A DNA stretch of 64,000 nucleotides from Streptomyces sp. WMMB 322 (GCF_900090145.1 NZ_FMHI01000008.1:1-64000), one strand, 5' to 3'. Counted from the first letter of the stretch, positions 1 to 8,771 are shown. Numbers and translations: made by a program. Notes: generated from the sequence alone by a model not told the origin.

Positions 1-2
1 AG

Positions 3-377
3 GATGTGCTGGTGGGGCTGGAGGCTCTGGAGAGTTACAGCACGTTGTCGCTGGATGCGCAGTTGCCGGGGTCGGATGACGGGTATTCGCTGGCGGACAC
101 GCTGGGGCGCAGTGAGCCGGGGTTCGATCATGTGATCTACCGGGAGTCGGTCAAGCCGCGGTTGGAGCGGCTGCCGGAGCGGGAGCGCCGCATTCTGTAC
201 ATGCGGTTCTTCTGCGACATGACGCAGACGAGGATCGCTGATCAGCTGGGTATCTCGCAGATGCATGTCTCGCGTCTGATCAGCCGGACGTGTGAGCGGA
301 TCCAGCAGGAGGTCGACGCCGGCACGGACCGCGAAGACGACACCGGCGAACGCCGGCCCGAACTCACCGCCGCCTGA
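3..377 (+). CDS. SigB/SigF-family RNA polymerase sigma factor, C-terminal part (5' end outside window)
   Basis: The visible 124 or so residues cover the end of region 3 and all of region 4 of a sigma-70 family protein. Region 4 contains LPERERRILYMRFFCDMTQ followed by the helix-turn-helix TRIADQLGISQMHVSRLISR, which contacts the -35 element. The spacing and wording match the group 3 SigB/SigF/SigG sigma factors that are multiplied in Streptomyces and used in stress and sporulation responses. The reading frame is open at base 1, so the true start lies upstream; the GTG at position 6 is internal. The C-terminal tail is acidic and poorly conserved. A strong stem-loop follows directly. Which paralogue it is cannot be told without regions 1-2. 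Confidence 0.9.
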   Translation, partial: DVLVGLEALESYSTLSLDAQLPGSDDGYSLADTLGRSEPGFDHVIYRESVKPRLERLPERERRILYMRFFCDMTQTRIADQLGISQMHVSRLISRTCERIQQEVDAGTDREDDTGERRPELTAA

Positions 378-404
378 CCCCGGCAACGGCACCGTCGGGC
401 CCGG

Positions 405-446
405 CGGCCCGTCACATCCCCGGTTTCGGGGTGATGTGGCGGGCCG
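405..446 (+). terminator. Stem-loop terminator after the sigma factor gene
   Basis: CGGCCCGTCACATCCCC and its near-complement GGGGTGATGTGGCGGGCCG flank the loop GGTTTC; there is one G-U pair and one bulged base. It begins 28 bases after the stop codon. The run of T expected of a classical intrinsic terminator is absent, which is common in Streptomyces. Confidence 0.6.
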
Positions 447-635
447 CACGCACGGGAGACGCCCCTGCACAGCGGGAGAAGCGGGCGATGACACCCCGAC
501 AGCCCGCATGCGTCTCACGGGCCCGGCCAGATCTCCGGGCCGCCACCGCCAGGGCACCCCTGATGTTCACGAAGCCCTCCGGAACTGCACACATGCGGCC
601 GTTTCCGTTCTGCCCGCCCGGGCAGCCGACCGCAT

Positions 636-1238
636 GTGGAAGACCAGCAACCGCCCGGCGCCTACGACCGCCCCCCGGCCCCCCAGAGCCAGGCCCTCCG
701 CTCCGCGACGCCGCTCACGCCGCCGGACGAGCGGGGGACGGCTCAGGCGGCAGAGTCGGCAGAAGCGGCAGAGGGGTCCTTCTGCCGCGGGTTCACCGAA
801 CTCGCGGAGCACGCCGCCGTCTCCACCTCCGGCAGCTGCGCGGCCGCCGTCACGCTGACCGATCCCGCGGGCGGCCCTCTGGCGGAGGCCCCTGGCGGGC
901 GGGCCTCCGCCGTCACGCACCCCGAGGTCTCCGAACTGGTCGCCGTCCAGTGGGAGTCCGAGGAAGGACCGGTGCCCGCCGCGCTGGAGAGCGGCCGGCC
1001 CGTGCTCGTCCGCGACGTGCGGCACGAGACGCGGTGGCCCCGCTACCGGGCCATGGCACTGCAGCGGGGCCTGCGCGCGTGCGCGACGCTTCCCTTCCGC
1101 CACGAGGGCGCCGTGCTGACCGTGTCCGTCTACGCCTTCCACCCCGACGGGCTGACCGGGGTCGTCGAGGAGAAGCGCGCGGAGCTCGCCGGCCTGGCCG
1201 AGAAGGTCGTGCGCAGCCGCGGGCAGGGCGCGCAGTAG
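636..1238 (+). CDS. GAF-domain protein
   Basis: A 200-residue soluble protein with a low-complexity N-terminus of about 45 residues followed by a single GAF-like fold. VTLTDPAGGPLAEAPGG, the ESGRPVLVRDVRHETRWPRY stretch and the closing LRACATLPFRHEG segment are typical of actinobacterial GAF proteins that usually carry an ANTAR RNA-binding domain. Here the protein ends shortly after the GAF fold, so the output domain is absent. It may bind a small ligand and act through a partner. The start is a GTG without a convincing Shine-Dalgarno; a downstream start cannot be excluded. It stands alone between the sigma factor and the PLP-fold gene. Confidence 0.7.
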   Translation: MEDQQPPGAYDRPPAPQSQALRSATPLTPPDERGTAQAAESAEAAEGSFCRGFTELAEHAAVSTSGSCAAAVTLTDPAGGPLAEAPGGRASAVTHPEVSELVAVQWESEEGPVPAALESGRPVLVRDVRHETRWPRYRAMALQRGLRACATLPFRHEGAVLTVSVYAFHPDGLTGVVEEKRAELAGLAEKVVRSRGQGAQ

Positions 1239-1321
1239 CCACAGCCGGACGACCACACCCCTCCATCGAGCGCCTACGTGTCGTCACACGCCGCCCTCCG
1301 AACTCTGCGAAGGTGGACGCA

Positions 1322-1349
1322 CTGTGTATTTGTCCTATTTTATTCTCTG
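1322..1349 (+). promoter_or_regulatory. A+T-rich promoter-like island upstream of the PLP-fold gene
   Basis: CTGTGTATTTGTCCTATTTT and the bases that follow form an abrupt A+T-rich patch 40-65 bases before the ATG at 1388, in DNA otherwise above 70 % G+C. TATTTTATT could serve as a -10 region. No matching -35 box was assigned, so the sigma factor is unknown. Confidence 0.35.
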
Positions 1350-1387
1350 AGGGTGGCAGCGGCGGCACGACGGCGGAGGCGTGAGCG

Positions 1388-2497
1388 ATGGAGGGCAGCG
1401 ACGGCTACCGGCGAACACGGTCCGCCACCGCCGTCGCCGCCTGCGGCTACTGGCACCGCCGCGGCATGGAGACCCGTCCCGGCCAGGTCGTCGCCGCCCC
1501 CGGGGCCGAACTTCTGCTCCTCGCGGTGCTGGCCGCCACGGGCCCCGGCACCGTCCTGACGCCGAGGCCCTGCGAGACCTGGTACGCACGGCCCGCCCGG
1601 CTGCTCGGCCGTCCCGTGCGCACCGTGCCCGTGCCCGTCGAGTGCGGGGGAGTGCCCGACCCGGTGGCCCTGCGGGAGACGGCCGGCCGTGTGCGGGCCG
1701 AGGAACCCGAACCGCCCCGCGTGCTGGTGCTGTCCGTGGCGGACGACTGCACCGGCACCGCCGTGCCCCCCGAACTGCTGCACGAGGTGGTCGAAGCCGC
1801 GGGTGACGAGCGGCTGCTGGTCGTCAGCGACGAGACGTGGCGCGAGACGGCGCACGCGCCGCACAGCACGGTCGTCGTCAGCCCCGCCGAAATGGTCCAG
1901 GGCGGCCGGGAGACCGACGAGGTCGTCGTGCTCGCGGAACTGGGGGAGACGCTGCTGCCCCACGGCCCGGCCGCCGGGATCGCCCGCTTCCCCGACAGCG
2001 GACGCGGGCAGGGCCTCGCCGAGGCCGTACGAGGGGTGCTCACGTCGCTGCTGACGGGGCCGGCCGGTCCGGACGACACCGCCGTCGCCGACGCTCTCAC
2101 CGAACCCGAGTCGCTGCGGGCACGCCGGGTGAGCACCGCGCGCGCCCACGGCTCGGTCCTCGCCGGACTGCACCGCGTCCTCACCGGGGCCGGAGCGCTG
2201 TGCCGCCCGCCGCGGGTGGGGCGCCACCTCTATGCGGACTTCGAGCCGGTGCGGGCCTCTCTCGAAGCTCACGGCATCCGGGACTCGCCCGGTCTGGAGG
2301 CACAACTGGTGCGGATGTTCGGGCCGTTCGCGTGCGGCGGGCACCGCTTCGGCGACGATCCGAAAGCGCTGCGGGTGCGGCTGGCCGGCGGCCTCGTCGC
2401 AGATCCGGACCTGCCCGCACCGGCATCGGCCGCGGGCGGCCGGGCACTCGAGTCCGTGGAATCGGCCCTTACCGAACTGACGGCCCTGCGGGGGTGA
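1388..2497 (+). CDS. Aminotransferase-fold (PLP fold type I) protein without the catalytic lysine
   Basis: This 369-residue protein has the outline of a class I/II aminotransferase but a degraded active site. LVVSDETWRE (about 145-153) is the counterpart of the usual SDEvY motif, with Trp in place of the PLP-hydrogen-bonding Tyr. The NPxNPTG segment reads VADDCTGTAV. At the position of the Schiff-base lysine (SLSK) it reads ELGE (184-187), and the following GlRiG arginine is replaced (GIARF). LRVRLAGG near the C-terminus may keep the carboxylate-binding arginine. I infer that it cannot do normal transamination and may be a binding or scaffold pseudo-enzyme. Its stop overlaps the start of the next MBL gene (GTGA), so the two are very likely translated together. 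The ATG lies after GGAGGCGTGAGCG. Confidence 0.7.
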   Translation: MEGSDGYRRTRSATAVAACGYWHRRGMETRPGQVVAAPGAELLLLAVLAATGPGTVLTPRPCETWYARPARLLGRPVRTVPVPVECGGVPDPVALRETAGRVRAEEPEPPRVLVLSVADDCTGTAVPPELLHEVVEAAGDERLLVVSDETWRETAHAPHSTVVVSPAEMVQGGRETDEVVVLAELGETLLPHGPAAGIARFPDSGRGQGLAEAVRGVLTSLLTGPAGPDDTAVADALTEPESLRARRVSTARAHGSVLAGLHRVLTGAGALCRPPRVGRHLYADFEPVRASLEAHGIRDSPGLEAQLVRMFGPFACGGHRFGDDPKALRVRLAGGLVADPDLPAPASAAGGRALESVESALTELTALRG

Positions 2498-3609
2498 CTG
2501 TGGAAGCGGACCGGACGCTGAGCGAACAGGAGACGGAGACAGCCACGAAGGCGCCCCCGCATGCGCCGTCCGCGCCCGCCCCGCCGGCACCCGCGAAGGC
2601 TCCGGCGCTGGTTCCCGTCGGGGCCAGGAGGCTCTGGCCACGGACCTTCGCCAACCGGCTGACCGCACCGCTTCCCGGCGTGCAGGCCCTGCTCCGCGTC
2701 GCACGAGAAAGGTCGATGCGTCCGGCGCCCGAGACCCTCGGCGACGTCGCGCGGCTTCCGTACGCACCGGGCCCGCTGCCCGCGGCACGGCCCGGGACCC
2801 TCGCCGTGACGTGGGTGGGGCACGCGAGCTGGGTCGTGCGCATCGGCGGTCTGACGGTGCTGACCGACCCGGTGTGGTCACGCCGCATCCTCGGCACGCC
2901 CGCCAGGGTCACGCCTCCCGGCCTGCCGTGGGCGGACCTGCCGCGCGTCGACGCCGTGGTCATCTCGCACAACCACTACGACCACCTCGACGCCCCCACA
3001 CTGCGCCGGCTCCCGCGCCGCACCCACCTGTTCGTCCCCGCGGGGCTGGGCCGCTGGTGCCGCAGAAAGGGCTTCACCAGCGTGACGGAGCTGGACTGGT
3101 GGGAGGCGGCGGAGCTGCCCGCGAGCGACGGCGGCAGGGTCCGCTTCGAGTTCGTCCCCGCGCACCACTGGTCACGCAGGACGCTGACGGACACCTGCCG
3201 TTCCCTCTGGGGCGGCTGGGTGCTCACACGTCTGCGCGCCCGACGGGGGGAGCGCATGGGCAGGCGCGTCTACTTCGCGGGGGACACCGGCTACGGACCC
3301 TGGTTCACGCAGATCGGCCGCCGCTGCCCCGGGATCGACGTGGCGCTGCTCCCCGTCGGGGCGTACGAACCGCGGTGGATGCTCCGCCCGGTGCACACCT
3401 CGCCGGAGGAAGCGGTGCGGGCCTGCGCGGACGTGGGGGCGCGGGCGATGGCGCCGATGCACTACGGCGCGTTCCTGCTCTCGGCGGAGCCGCCGCTGCA
3501 GCCGCTGCAGCGCGTGCGTGCGGCGTGGGCCGCGGAGGGACGGGCGCGCGGCGATCTGTGGGACCTTCCCGTCGGGGCGTCGCGCGCCCTGGAGGAGCAG
3601 GAGGAGTAG
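2494..3609 (+). CDS. MBL-fold metallohydrolase, NAPE-PLD/RomA-like
   Basis: This 371-residue enzyme starts with GTG in a GTGA overlap with the PLP-fold gene; a second in-frame GTG lies at 2500. The first 100 residues are Pro/Ala-rich and then basic. The catalytic domain starts at VTWVGHASWVVRIGG (about 105-119) and has the metal-binding signature SHNHYDHLD (158-166), then FVPAHHWSR, YFAGDTGYGP and MAPMHYGAF. These match the N-acyl-phosphatidylethanolamine phospholipase D-like subgroup of MBL hydrolases (lipid phosphodiesterases, RomA, UlaG relatives). The substrate is unknown; a phospholipid-like phosphodiester is a reasonable guess. Coupling to a PLP-fold pseudo-enzyme is unusual. Confidence 0.8.
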   Translation: MTVEADRTLSEQETETATKAPPHAPSAPAPPAPAKAPALVPVGARRLWPRTFANRLTAPLPGVQALLRVARERSMRPAPETLGDVARLPYAPGPLPAARPGTLAVTWVGHASWVVRIGGLTVLTDPVWSRRILGTPARVTPPGLPWADLPRVDAVVISHNHYDHLDAPTLRRLPRRTHLFVPAGLGRWCRRKGFTSVTELDWWEAAELPASDGGRVRFEFVPAHHWSRRTLTDTCRSLWGGWVLTRLRARRGERMGRRVYFAGDTGYGPWFTQIGRRCPGIDVALLPVGAYEPRWMLRPVHTSPEEAVRACADVGARAMAPMHYGAFLLSAEPPLQPLQRVRAAWAAEGRARGDLWDLPVGASRALEEQEE

Positions 3610-3717
3610 ACGTCCACGGCGGAGGAGGGCCCGGCCGCCGGCCGCCGGGTGGCTGGCCGTCGTGCCGTTCTCGGGAGCCCCGGTCGGCAGCGCCCGGCGG
3701 TCCCTCGCGGACGGTGC

Positions 3718-4359
3718 TCAACTCGCCCGGAACCGCCGCCACACCGCCGGGGCGACGCTGATGATCACGGTGAGGGCGACCGCCGCCGCGATCCCCTCCC
3801 ACGGTTCGGGGAAGACGGAGCCGCTGAGGAGCCCGATGAGCTGGTAGACCACGGTCCAGGCGAGGCAGGCGGGGAAGTTGCCGTGCACGAATTCGCGCGT
3901 GGGCATCCGCGCGAGCAGACAGGCCACCATGACGGGTATGCGTCCCGCGGGTATCAGCCGGGAGACGATCAGCACGGGCACCTCGTGATCGCGGAGCTTG
4001 TCCTGGGCCTGGCCGAGCCGTTCCGGAGGCGCGTGCCGCCGCAGCCGCTCCAGCCAGCGCGATCCGCTCTGCGAATCCACGCCGCGCCGTCCGAGCGAGT
4101 ACAGGGTGAGATCCCCGAGGAACGCGGCGGCGGCACCCGTCACGAACACCAGCGCGAGGCCGGCAACCGGAACGCTCTGATGGAGGGCCAGGACCGCGGC
4201 GAGGCTGACGAGCGAGCCCGTCGGCACCACCGGCACCAGCGAGCCGAGCAGCACCAGCACGAACAGAGCGGGGTAGGTGACGGCCTGCTCCGCGGACTCC
4301 CCGGGTACGACGGTGCCCCCTGCGGAACCCGCCCCCGCGAGTATGTGCGGAAAGGACAT
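3718..4359 (-). CDS. DedA/VTT-domain integral membrane protein
   Basis: A 213-residue membrane protein with hydrophobic segments at about 29-50 (LFVLVLLGSLVPVVPTGSLV), 60-80, 150-175 and 185-205. GDLTLYSLGRR and VSRLIPAGRIPVMVACLLAR correspond to the conserved G-x-Y-x-GR and FxPgxR elements of the DedA family. Members of this family act in lipid flipping and membrane homeostasis. The ATG overlaps the stop of the upstream MBL gene by one base (TGATG), implying translational coupling. The proline-for-glycine pattern (IPAGRIP) is slightly divergent from textbook DedA. The transported substrate is not known. Confidence 0.8.
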   Translation of the reverse strand: MSFPHILAGAGSAGGTVVPGESAEQAVTYPALFVLVLLGSLVPVVPTGSLVSLAAVLALHQSVPVAGLALVFVTGAAAAFLGDLTLYSLGRRGVDSQSGSRWLERLRRHAPPERLGQAQDKLRDHEVPVLIVSRLIPAGRIPVMVACLLARMPTREFVHGNFPACLAWTVVYQLIGLLSGSVFPEPWEGIAAAVALTVIISVAPAVWRRFRAS

Positions 4360-5132
4360 CAGGCCGACTCCAGCGTCATGCTCTCACCGTGCCCGAGCCG
4401 GTGGACCGTGACGCCGGGTGCCAGCATGCCCGCCTTGCGTACGAACTCGTCGCCGGGCGCGTGGAATTCGTGCGGCCGCACCGCGTCCATGCCGATCGGC
4501 CAGTACGTGCCGTAGTGCACCGGCACCGCCGTGCGCGGGCGCAGACGCACCAGGGCCTCGGCGGCACGCCCGGCGTCCAGGTGCTCCGGGCCCAGCCGGG
4601 GGCCCCAGCCGCCGACGGGCAGCAGCGCCACGTCGACGGTGCCGACCGACCGGGCCATGCCGTCGAAGAGGCCGGTGTCGCCGGCGAAGTACGTGCGGGC
4701 GGCTCCCTCCACCACGTATCCGAGCGCGGGCGCGCGGTGCGGCCCGTACGGCAGGCGGCGCCCGTCGTGCGCAGCCGGGACCGCGCGCACCGTCACATCC
4801 CGCACGGCGACGCGTTCCCCGGGCCCCACCTCCTCCAGGCGCAGCACGGACGCCAGCCTTCGCAGCCGCGGCACGGCGCGAAGGGCCCCGCGGGGCACGA
4901 CGACGCGTGTGCCGGGCGTCAGCAGCGCCAGTGAGCCGAGGTGCAGATGGTCGGCGTGGAGATGTGAGACGAGCACCACGTCGGCGTGGGCGGCGGACCG
5001 CGGCGGCAGACTGCCGCGCCGTCTGCGCAGATGGGCCATGCGCCGCACCAGCAGCGGATCGGTGAGAACCGTCACCCCGGAGTCCCGCACCGTGGCGGTG
5101 GCGTGCCCCCACCATGTGACTTCCACCGGCAC
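4359..5132 (-). CDS. MBL-fold hydrolase, UlaG-like
   Basis: A compact 257-residue enzyme. VTWWGHATATVRDSGVTVLT opens the domain, VSHLHADHLHLG is the metal-binding HxHxDH motif, and AHDGR, YFAGDTGLF and VPVHYGTYWPIG follow as the remaining metal ligands. The start is chosen at GTG 5132 because GAGGAGG lies a few bases upstream and the conserved domain begins at the fourth residue; an upstream reading-frame extension is rich in Arg/Pro and looks non-coding. It is the first gene of a two-gene operon with the DedA protein. Co-occurrence with a membrane lipid-transport-type protein suggests a lipid-related phosphodiesterase, but the substrate is not determined. Confidence 0.82.
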   Translation of the reverse strand: MPVEVTWWGHATATVRDSGVTVLTDPLLVRRMAHLRRRRGSLPPRSAAHADVVLVSHLHADHLHLGSLALLTPGTRVVVPRGALRAVPRLRRLASVLRLEEVGPGERVAVRDVTVRAVPAAHDGRRLPYGPHRAPALGYVVEGAARTYFAGDTGLFDGMARSVGTVDVALLPVGGWGPRLGPEHLDAGRAAEALVRLRPRTAVPVHYGTYWPIGMDAVRPHEFHAPGDEFVRKAGMLAPGVTVHRLGHGESMTLESA

Positions 5133-5311
5133 CTGTGTTCCTCCTCGTTGCTGGCCGCGTACTCCGAGCCTATGCGCCGGCGCACAGGGACGGGTCGGGC
5201 GCTGTGTCACGAGCCGGGCGCAACGTGGAGAATCGGAGAATATCCCGCGCATCGGGTGGGTTTCTCGTGTCTGTGGATGTGCGAGCGGAGCCGGGAGAGT
5301 TGGGAGGCGGT

Positions 5312-7477
5312 ATGCGGGTGCGGATCTTTCCGCCCGCCCTGCTGGGGGGAACCCCTTGGCGCTGGCGGTCCTCCGGGGCCGCCGTGCTGCGGGTGCTGGC
5401 CGTGTGGCTGGTGAGCACTCTGACGCTGCTGGCGCTCGCCGGCATCCTGCCCGATTTCCGGCTGCAGTCACCCGGCGGCGACAGCGCCACGTTCATCGCC
5501 ACGACCGCCGCCATAGGAGCCGGGGTCTTCGGCCTGCTCTCCGTGCTGGTGTGGCCGGTGCTGGTGCGGGCCCTGCTGCTGGTGCCGGCCCTCGTCCTGG
5601 GCACGCTCGTCTTCTTCCTCAACGGCTCACTGCTGTGGCTCGCGCTCTCCCTCGTCCCGTACGGACGCGGCTCGGCCGAGCCGGGCACCGCGGTGGTCGT
5701 GGCCGCGGTGATGTCCGCCGCCTCCTCGGCCACCGGCACGGCCCTGGCCGTGCGCGACGACGGTGCCTACCGCCGCCGTCTGGCCCGCCTCGCCGGGCGC
5801 AGGCGCCGCCGGGAGGGCCTGGGCCCGGCGCCGCGCACACCCGGCACCGTCTTCCTGCAACTCGACGGCGTCGGACACGACTTGCTGCGCGAAGCCGTGA
5901 GCGGACCGCCGAGCGGGCCCCCGCTGATGCCGGCCGTCGCCGAGATGTACGCCTGCACTCACCGCCTGACGCGCTGGCGCACCGACTGGCCGTCCCAGAC
6001 CGGGGCCAGCCAGCTCGGCATCCTCCACGGCACCAACAAGGACGTGCCCGCCTTCCGCTGGTACGAGAAGGACTCCGGGGAGGTGCTGGTCAGCAACCGC
6101 CCGTCCGGAGCCGCCGAACTCCAGCGCCGCGCCGTCGAGGAGACCGGCGACCGCGGCCTGCTCGCCCTCGACGGCGCCAGCCGCGGCAACCTCTTCAGCG
6201 GCGGCGCCGGCCAGGTCGCGCTGGTGGTCTCGGTGGCCGCCCGCCGCGGCCGTGAGAACCGGTCCCGCGCGGGCTACTTCGCGTACTTCTCCGACCCGGC
6301 CAACGCCACCCGCACCGCCGTGTCCTTCGTCGCCGAGGTGGTGCGGGAGCTCGTCCAGGCGACGCGGTCGCGGCTGCGCGGCGACCGGCCGCGGGTGCCG
6401 CGGGGCGGCCTGTACCCGCTCATCCGGGCGTTCGCCACGGTCGTCCAGCGCGACGTGGTGGTCGCCGCCGTGCTCGGTGACGTCTTCAGCGGACGCACCG
6501 CCGTCTTCGCCGATCTGGTGGGCTACGACGAGGTCGCCCACCACTCCGGGCCGCGCGGCGGCGACGCCCGGCAGGTGCTGCGCCGGCTGGACAGGTCCGT
6601 GGCACTGATCGCCAAGGCGGCGCGCCGCGCGCCGCGCCCGTACCGCATCGTGCTGCTCTCCGACCACGGGCAGAGCGCCGGGGAGACCTTCCGTGCGACC
6701 TACGGCCTCACCCTGGAGGACCTCGTACGGGCGGGCTGCGGGCTGCCCGTCTCCCGCCGCGTGGGGCGTACACCCAGCGGGGCGGAGGCGCGCGCCGCCG
6801 CGCGCGCCGCGCTGCACAGACCGGAGGACGGGGCGCAGGACGAGGAGCGCAAACCGTCCAGGAACGAGGGCCCGGTGGTGCTGGCCTCCGGCAACCTGGG
6901 GCTCGTCTCCTTCCCCGACGTGCCCGGACGGATGTCGAGGGAGCAGGTGGACAAGCGGCACCCGGCGCTGCTGCGTACGCTCGCCGACCATCCCGGCATC
7001 GGCTTCCTGCTGGTGCACAGCGACCGGCACGGCCCGGTCGTGCTCGGCGGCGGCGGAGCCGAACACCGCCTGGAGACCGGTGAGATCACCGGCGGCGCGG
7101 ACCCGCTGGCCCCGTTCGGGCCGGGCGCCGCGGAGGCCGTGCGGCGCAGTGCGGGGTTCCGCAACGTGCCCGACATCGTGATCAATTCGGTGGTCGATCC
7201 GGGCACCGGCGCCGTCCACGCCTTCGAGCAGCAGATCGGCTCGCACGGCGGCCTCGGAGGGGAGCAGAACGAGGCGTTCCTGCTCTGGCCGCGCGAGCTG
7301 TCCGCGCCGACGGATGGAGAGGAACTGGCCGGTGCGGAGAGGGTCCACCTCGTCCTGCGCCGCTGGCTGAACGAGGCCGCGGGCCCCCCGGTGCCGGCGA
7401 CGCGCCCAGGGGGCGCGATCGAGGAGACCGGCCGGGAACTCCCGCACTCCCGCCCGCCGGCGGCCCGCCCCGCCTGA
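5312..7477 (+). CDS. Alkaline-phosphatase-superfamily enzyme with N-terminal holin-like membrane domain
   Basis: The 721-residue protein starts at an ATG preceded by GGGAGGCGG. Residues about 20-150 hold four hydrophobic segments resembling the 4TMS holin-like domain (AVLRVLAVWLVSTLTLLALA, VFGLLSVLVWPVLVRALLLV and others). From about 185 a phosphatase/phosphodiesterase domain follows: TVFLQLDGVGHDLL (metal Asp), WPSQTGASQLGILHG (nucleophile region), FADLVGYDEVAHHSG (Asp/His metal ligands) and VLLSDHGQSAG (Asp-His). This is the arrangement of AP-superfamily phosphodiesterases. The enzyme domain is probably outside the membrane and may act on lipid- or wall-linked phosphates. It is often labelled phage holin because of its N-terminus, but nothing phage-like surrounds it. 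It converges with the desaturase gene. Confidence 0.8.
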   Translation: MRVRIFPPALLGGTPWRWRSSGAAVLRVLAVWLVSTLTLLALAGILPDFRLQSPGGDSATFIATTAAIGAGVFGLLSVLVWPVLVRALLLVPALVLGTLVFFLNGSLLWLALSLVPYGRGSAEPGTAVVVAAVMSAASSATGTALAVRDDGAYRRRLARLAGRRRRREGLGPAPRTPGTVFLQLDGVGHDLLREAVSGPPSGPPLMPAVAEMYACTHRLTRWRTDWPSQTGASQLGILHGTNKDVPAFRWYEKDSGEVLVSNRPSGAAELQRRAVEETGDRGLLALDGASRGNLFSGGAGQVALVVSVAARRGRENRSRAGYFAYFSDPANATRTAVSFVAEVVRELVQATRSRLRGDRPRVPRGGLYPLIRAFATVVQRDVVVAAVLGDVFSGRTAVFADLVGYDEVAHHSGPRGGDARQVLRRLDRSVALIAKAARRAPRPYRIVLLSDHGQSAGETFRATYGLTLEDLVRAGCGLPVSRRVGRTPSGAEARAAARAALHRPEDGAQDEERKPSRNEGPVVLASGNLGLVSFPDVPGRMSREQVDKRHPALLRTLADHPGIGFLLVHSDRHGPVVLGGGGAEHRLETGEITGGADPLAPFGPGAAEAVRRSAGFRNVPDIVINSVVDPGTGAVHAFEQQIGSHGGLGGEQNEAFLLWPRELSAPTDGEELAGAERVHLVLRRWLNEAAGPPVPATRPGGAIEETGRELPHSRPPAARPA

Positions 7478-7515
7478 CCGCGAGCAGGCCCACGGCCGGG
7501 CAGGGGAGCGGCACT

Positions 7516-8613
7516 TCAGCCGCGCAGCGGCCTGCCCACGTCGTGCAGATGCCTCAGCGCCTCGCGCCACGACTCGATCAGGCCCGTCTCGTGGTAGTCG
7601 ATGCCCAGCTCGGCGCAGTGGTCGCGGACGATGACGCGGGCACGGCGCAGATGAGGTGAGGGCATGCTCGGGAAGAGGTGGTGCTCGATCTGGTGGTTGA
7701 GCCCGCCCAGCATCACGTCGGTCAGCGGGCCGCCCCGCACGTTGCGCGAGGTGAGGACCTGCCGCCGCAGGAAGTCCGGCCGGTCCGCCCCGGTTAGCAT
7801 CGGCATGCCCTTGTGGTTGGGGGCGAATATCGACCCGAGGTAGACGCCGAAGACGGCCTGGTGGAGGAAGAGGAAGGCGAACGCCGTGCTGGGCGGCAGG
7901 ACGAGGAAGAGCGCCGAGAGGTACGCCCCGAAGTGCGCGAAGAGCAGCGAACCCTCCAGCACGCGCCGCTTCATGTGCCTCTCGCGCAGCGCACGGACGC
8001 CGGCGACGTGCAGGTTGAACCCTTCGAGGGTGAGCAGCGGGAAGAACAGCCACGCCTGGTGGCGCCCGATGAGGCGGGGCAGTCCCTCGGCGCCGCGTGC
8101 CTGGCGCCGGGACCACACGAGGATGTCCGGACGGACGTCCGGGTCGAGCTCCTCGTGGTTGGGGTTGGCGTGGTGGCGCGTGTGCTTGTTCATCCACCAG
8201 CCGTAGGACATGCCGATGCCGAGGTTGCCGACGATACGACCGCCGATCTCGCTCGGCCGGCGCCGGCTGAAGACCTGACGGTGTGCGAGGTCGTGCGCGG
8301 CCAGGGCGAGCTGGCCGAAGACCAGCCCGAGGAAGCCGGCCACCGCGAGCTGCCACCAGCTCTCGCCCAGCGCGAAGAAGGCCGTCCAGCCGCCCGCGGC
8401 GGCCAGGCCGACCAGTGTCAGCCGGAGCGTGTAGTAGCCGGGGCGGCGCCGCATCAGTCCCGCCTCGTCGATCCGCGCGTACAGCCGCGCGAAGTCACTG
8501 CCGCGCGCGTGTGGTCCGTCCTCGTGCCCGCGCCGCGGAGCTGCCGTCCCTGTCGTCGTGCGTGCCGCGGTGTCCGTCGTGGTCCTCGTTCTGGGTGCTG
8601 CCGGTGTCGTCAT
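7516..8613 (-). CDS. Membrane fatty-acid (acyl-lipid) desaturase
   Basis: A 365-residue di-iron desaturase. The three histidine boxes are clear: AAHDLAHRQ, HTRHHANPNHEE and NHQIEHHLFPSMPSPHL, the last being the QxxHH type. Hydrophobic stretches lie near residues 68-110 and 195-245. Such enzymes insert double bonds in acyl chains of membrane lipids with ferredoxin or cytochrome electron donors. The ATG is preceded by GGGAGG nine bases upstream. The first 35 residues are Thr/Arg-rich and not conserved. It is transcribed alone, 158 bases from the next gene. Closest in style to the actinobacterial acyl-CoA desaturase/DesA-like group; regiospecificity is not predictable. Confidence 0.9.
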   Translation of the reverse strand: MTTPAAPRTRTTTDTAARTTTGTAAPRRGHEDGPHARGSDFARLYARIDEAGLMRRRPGYYTLRLTLVGLAAAGGWTAFFALGESWWQLAVAGFLGLVFGQLALAAHDLAHRQVFSRRRPSEIGGRIVGNLGIGMSYGWWMNKHTRHHANPNHEELDPDVRPDILVWSRRQARGAEGLPRLIGRHQAWLFFPLLTLEGFNLHVAGVRALRERHMKRRVLEGSLLFAHFGAYLSALFLVLPPSTAFAFLFLHQAVFGVYLGSIFAPNHKGMPMLTGADRPDFLRRQVLTSRNVRGGPLTDVMLGGLNHQIEHHLFPSMPSPHLRRARVIVRDHCAELGIDYHETGLIESWREALRHLHDVGRPLRG

Positions 8614-8771
8614 GCACCGAAGCCTCCCGGCGCGGGGGTGGGTGCCGACAGCCGCGCAGCCCGCCTCTCACCAGGGGTGTCCGCCGCAGCAGCGGGGTGT
8701 CGCCAGGTGCACCCCCGGCGCGGGGGCGGGCCCGTGGCGCAGCCGGAGCCGGCCGTGACGGAGCGGCGGTC

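Noticed and set aside
5312-7477. Prophage remnant, because of the holin-like domain
   Set aside because: No lysin, structural, integrase or attachment-site features are nearby, and the holin-like part is fused to a large enzyme domain.
5627-8356. A 909-codon minus-strand open frame covering the phosphatase and part of the desaturase gene
   Set aside because: It crosses two genes with strong conserved motifs in other frames and is composed of Arg/Pro/Gly/Ala-rich sequence without domains.
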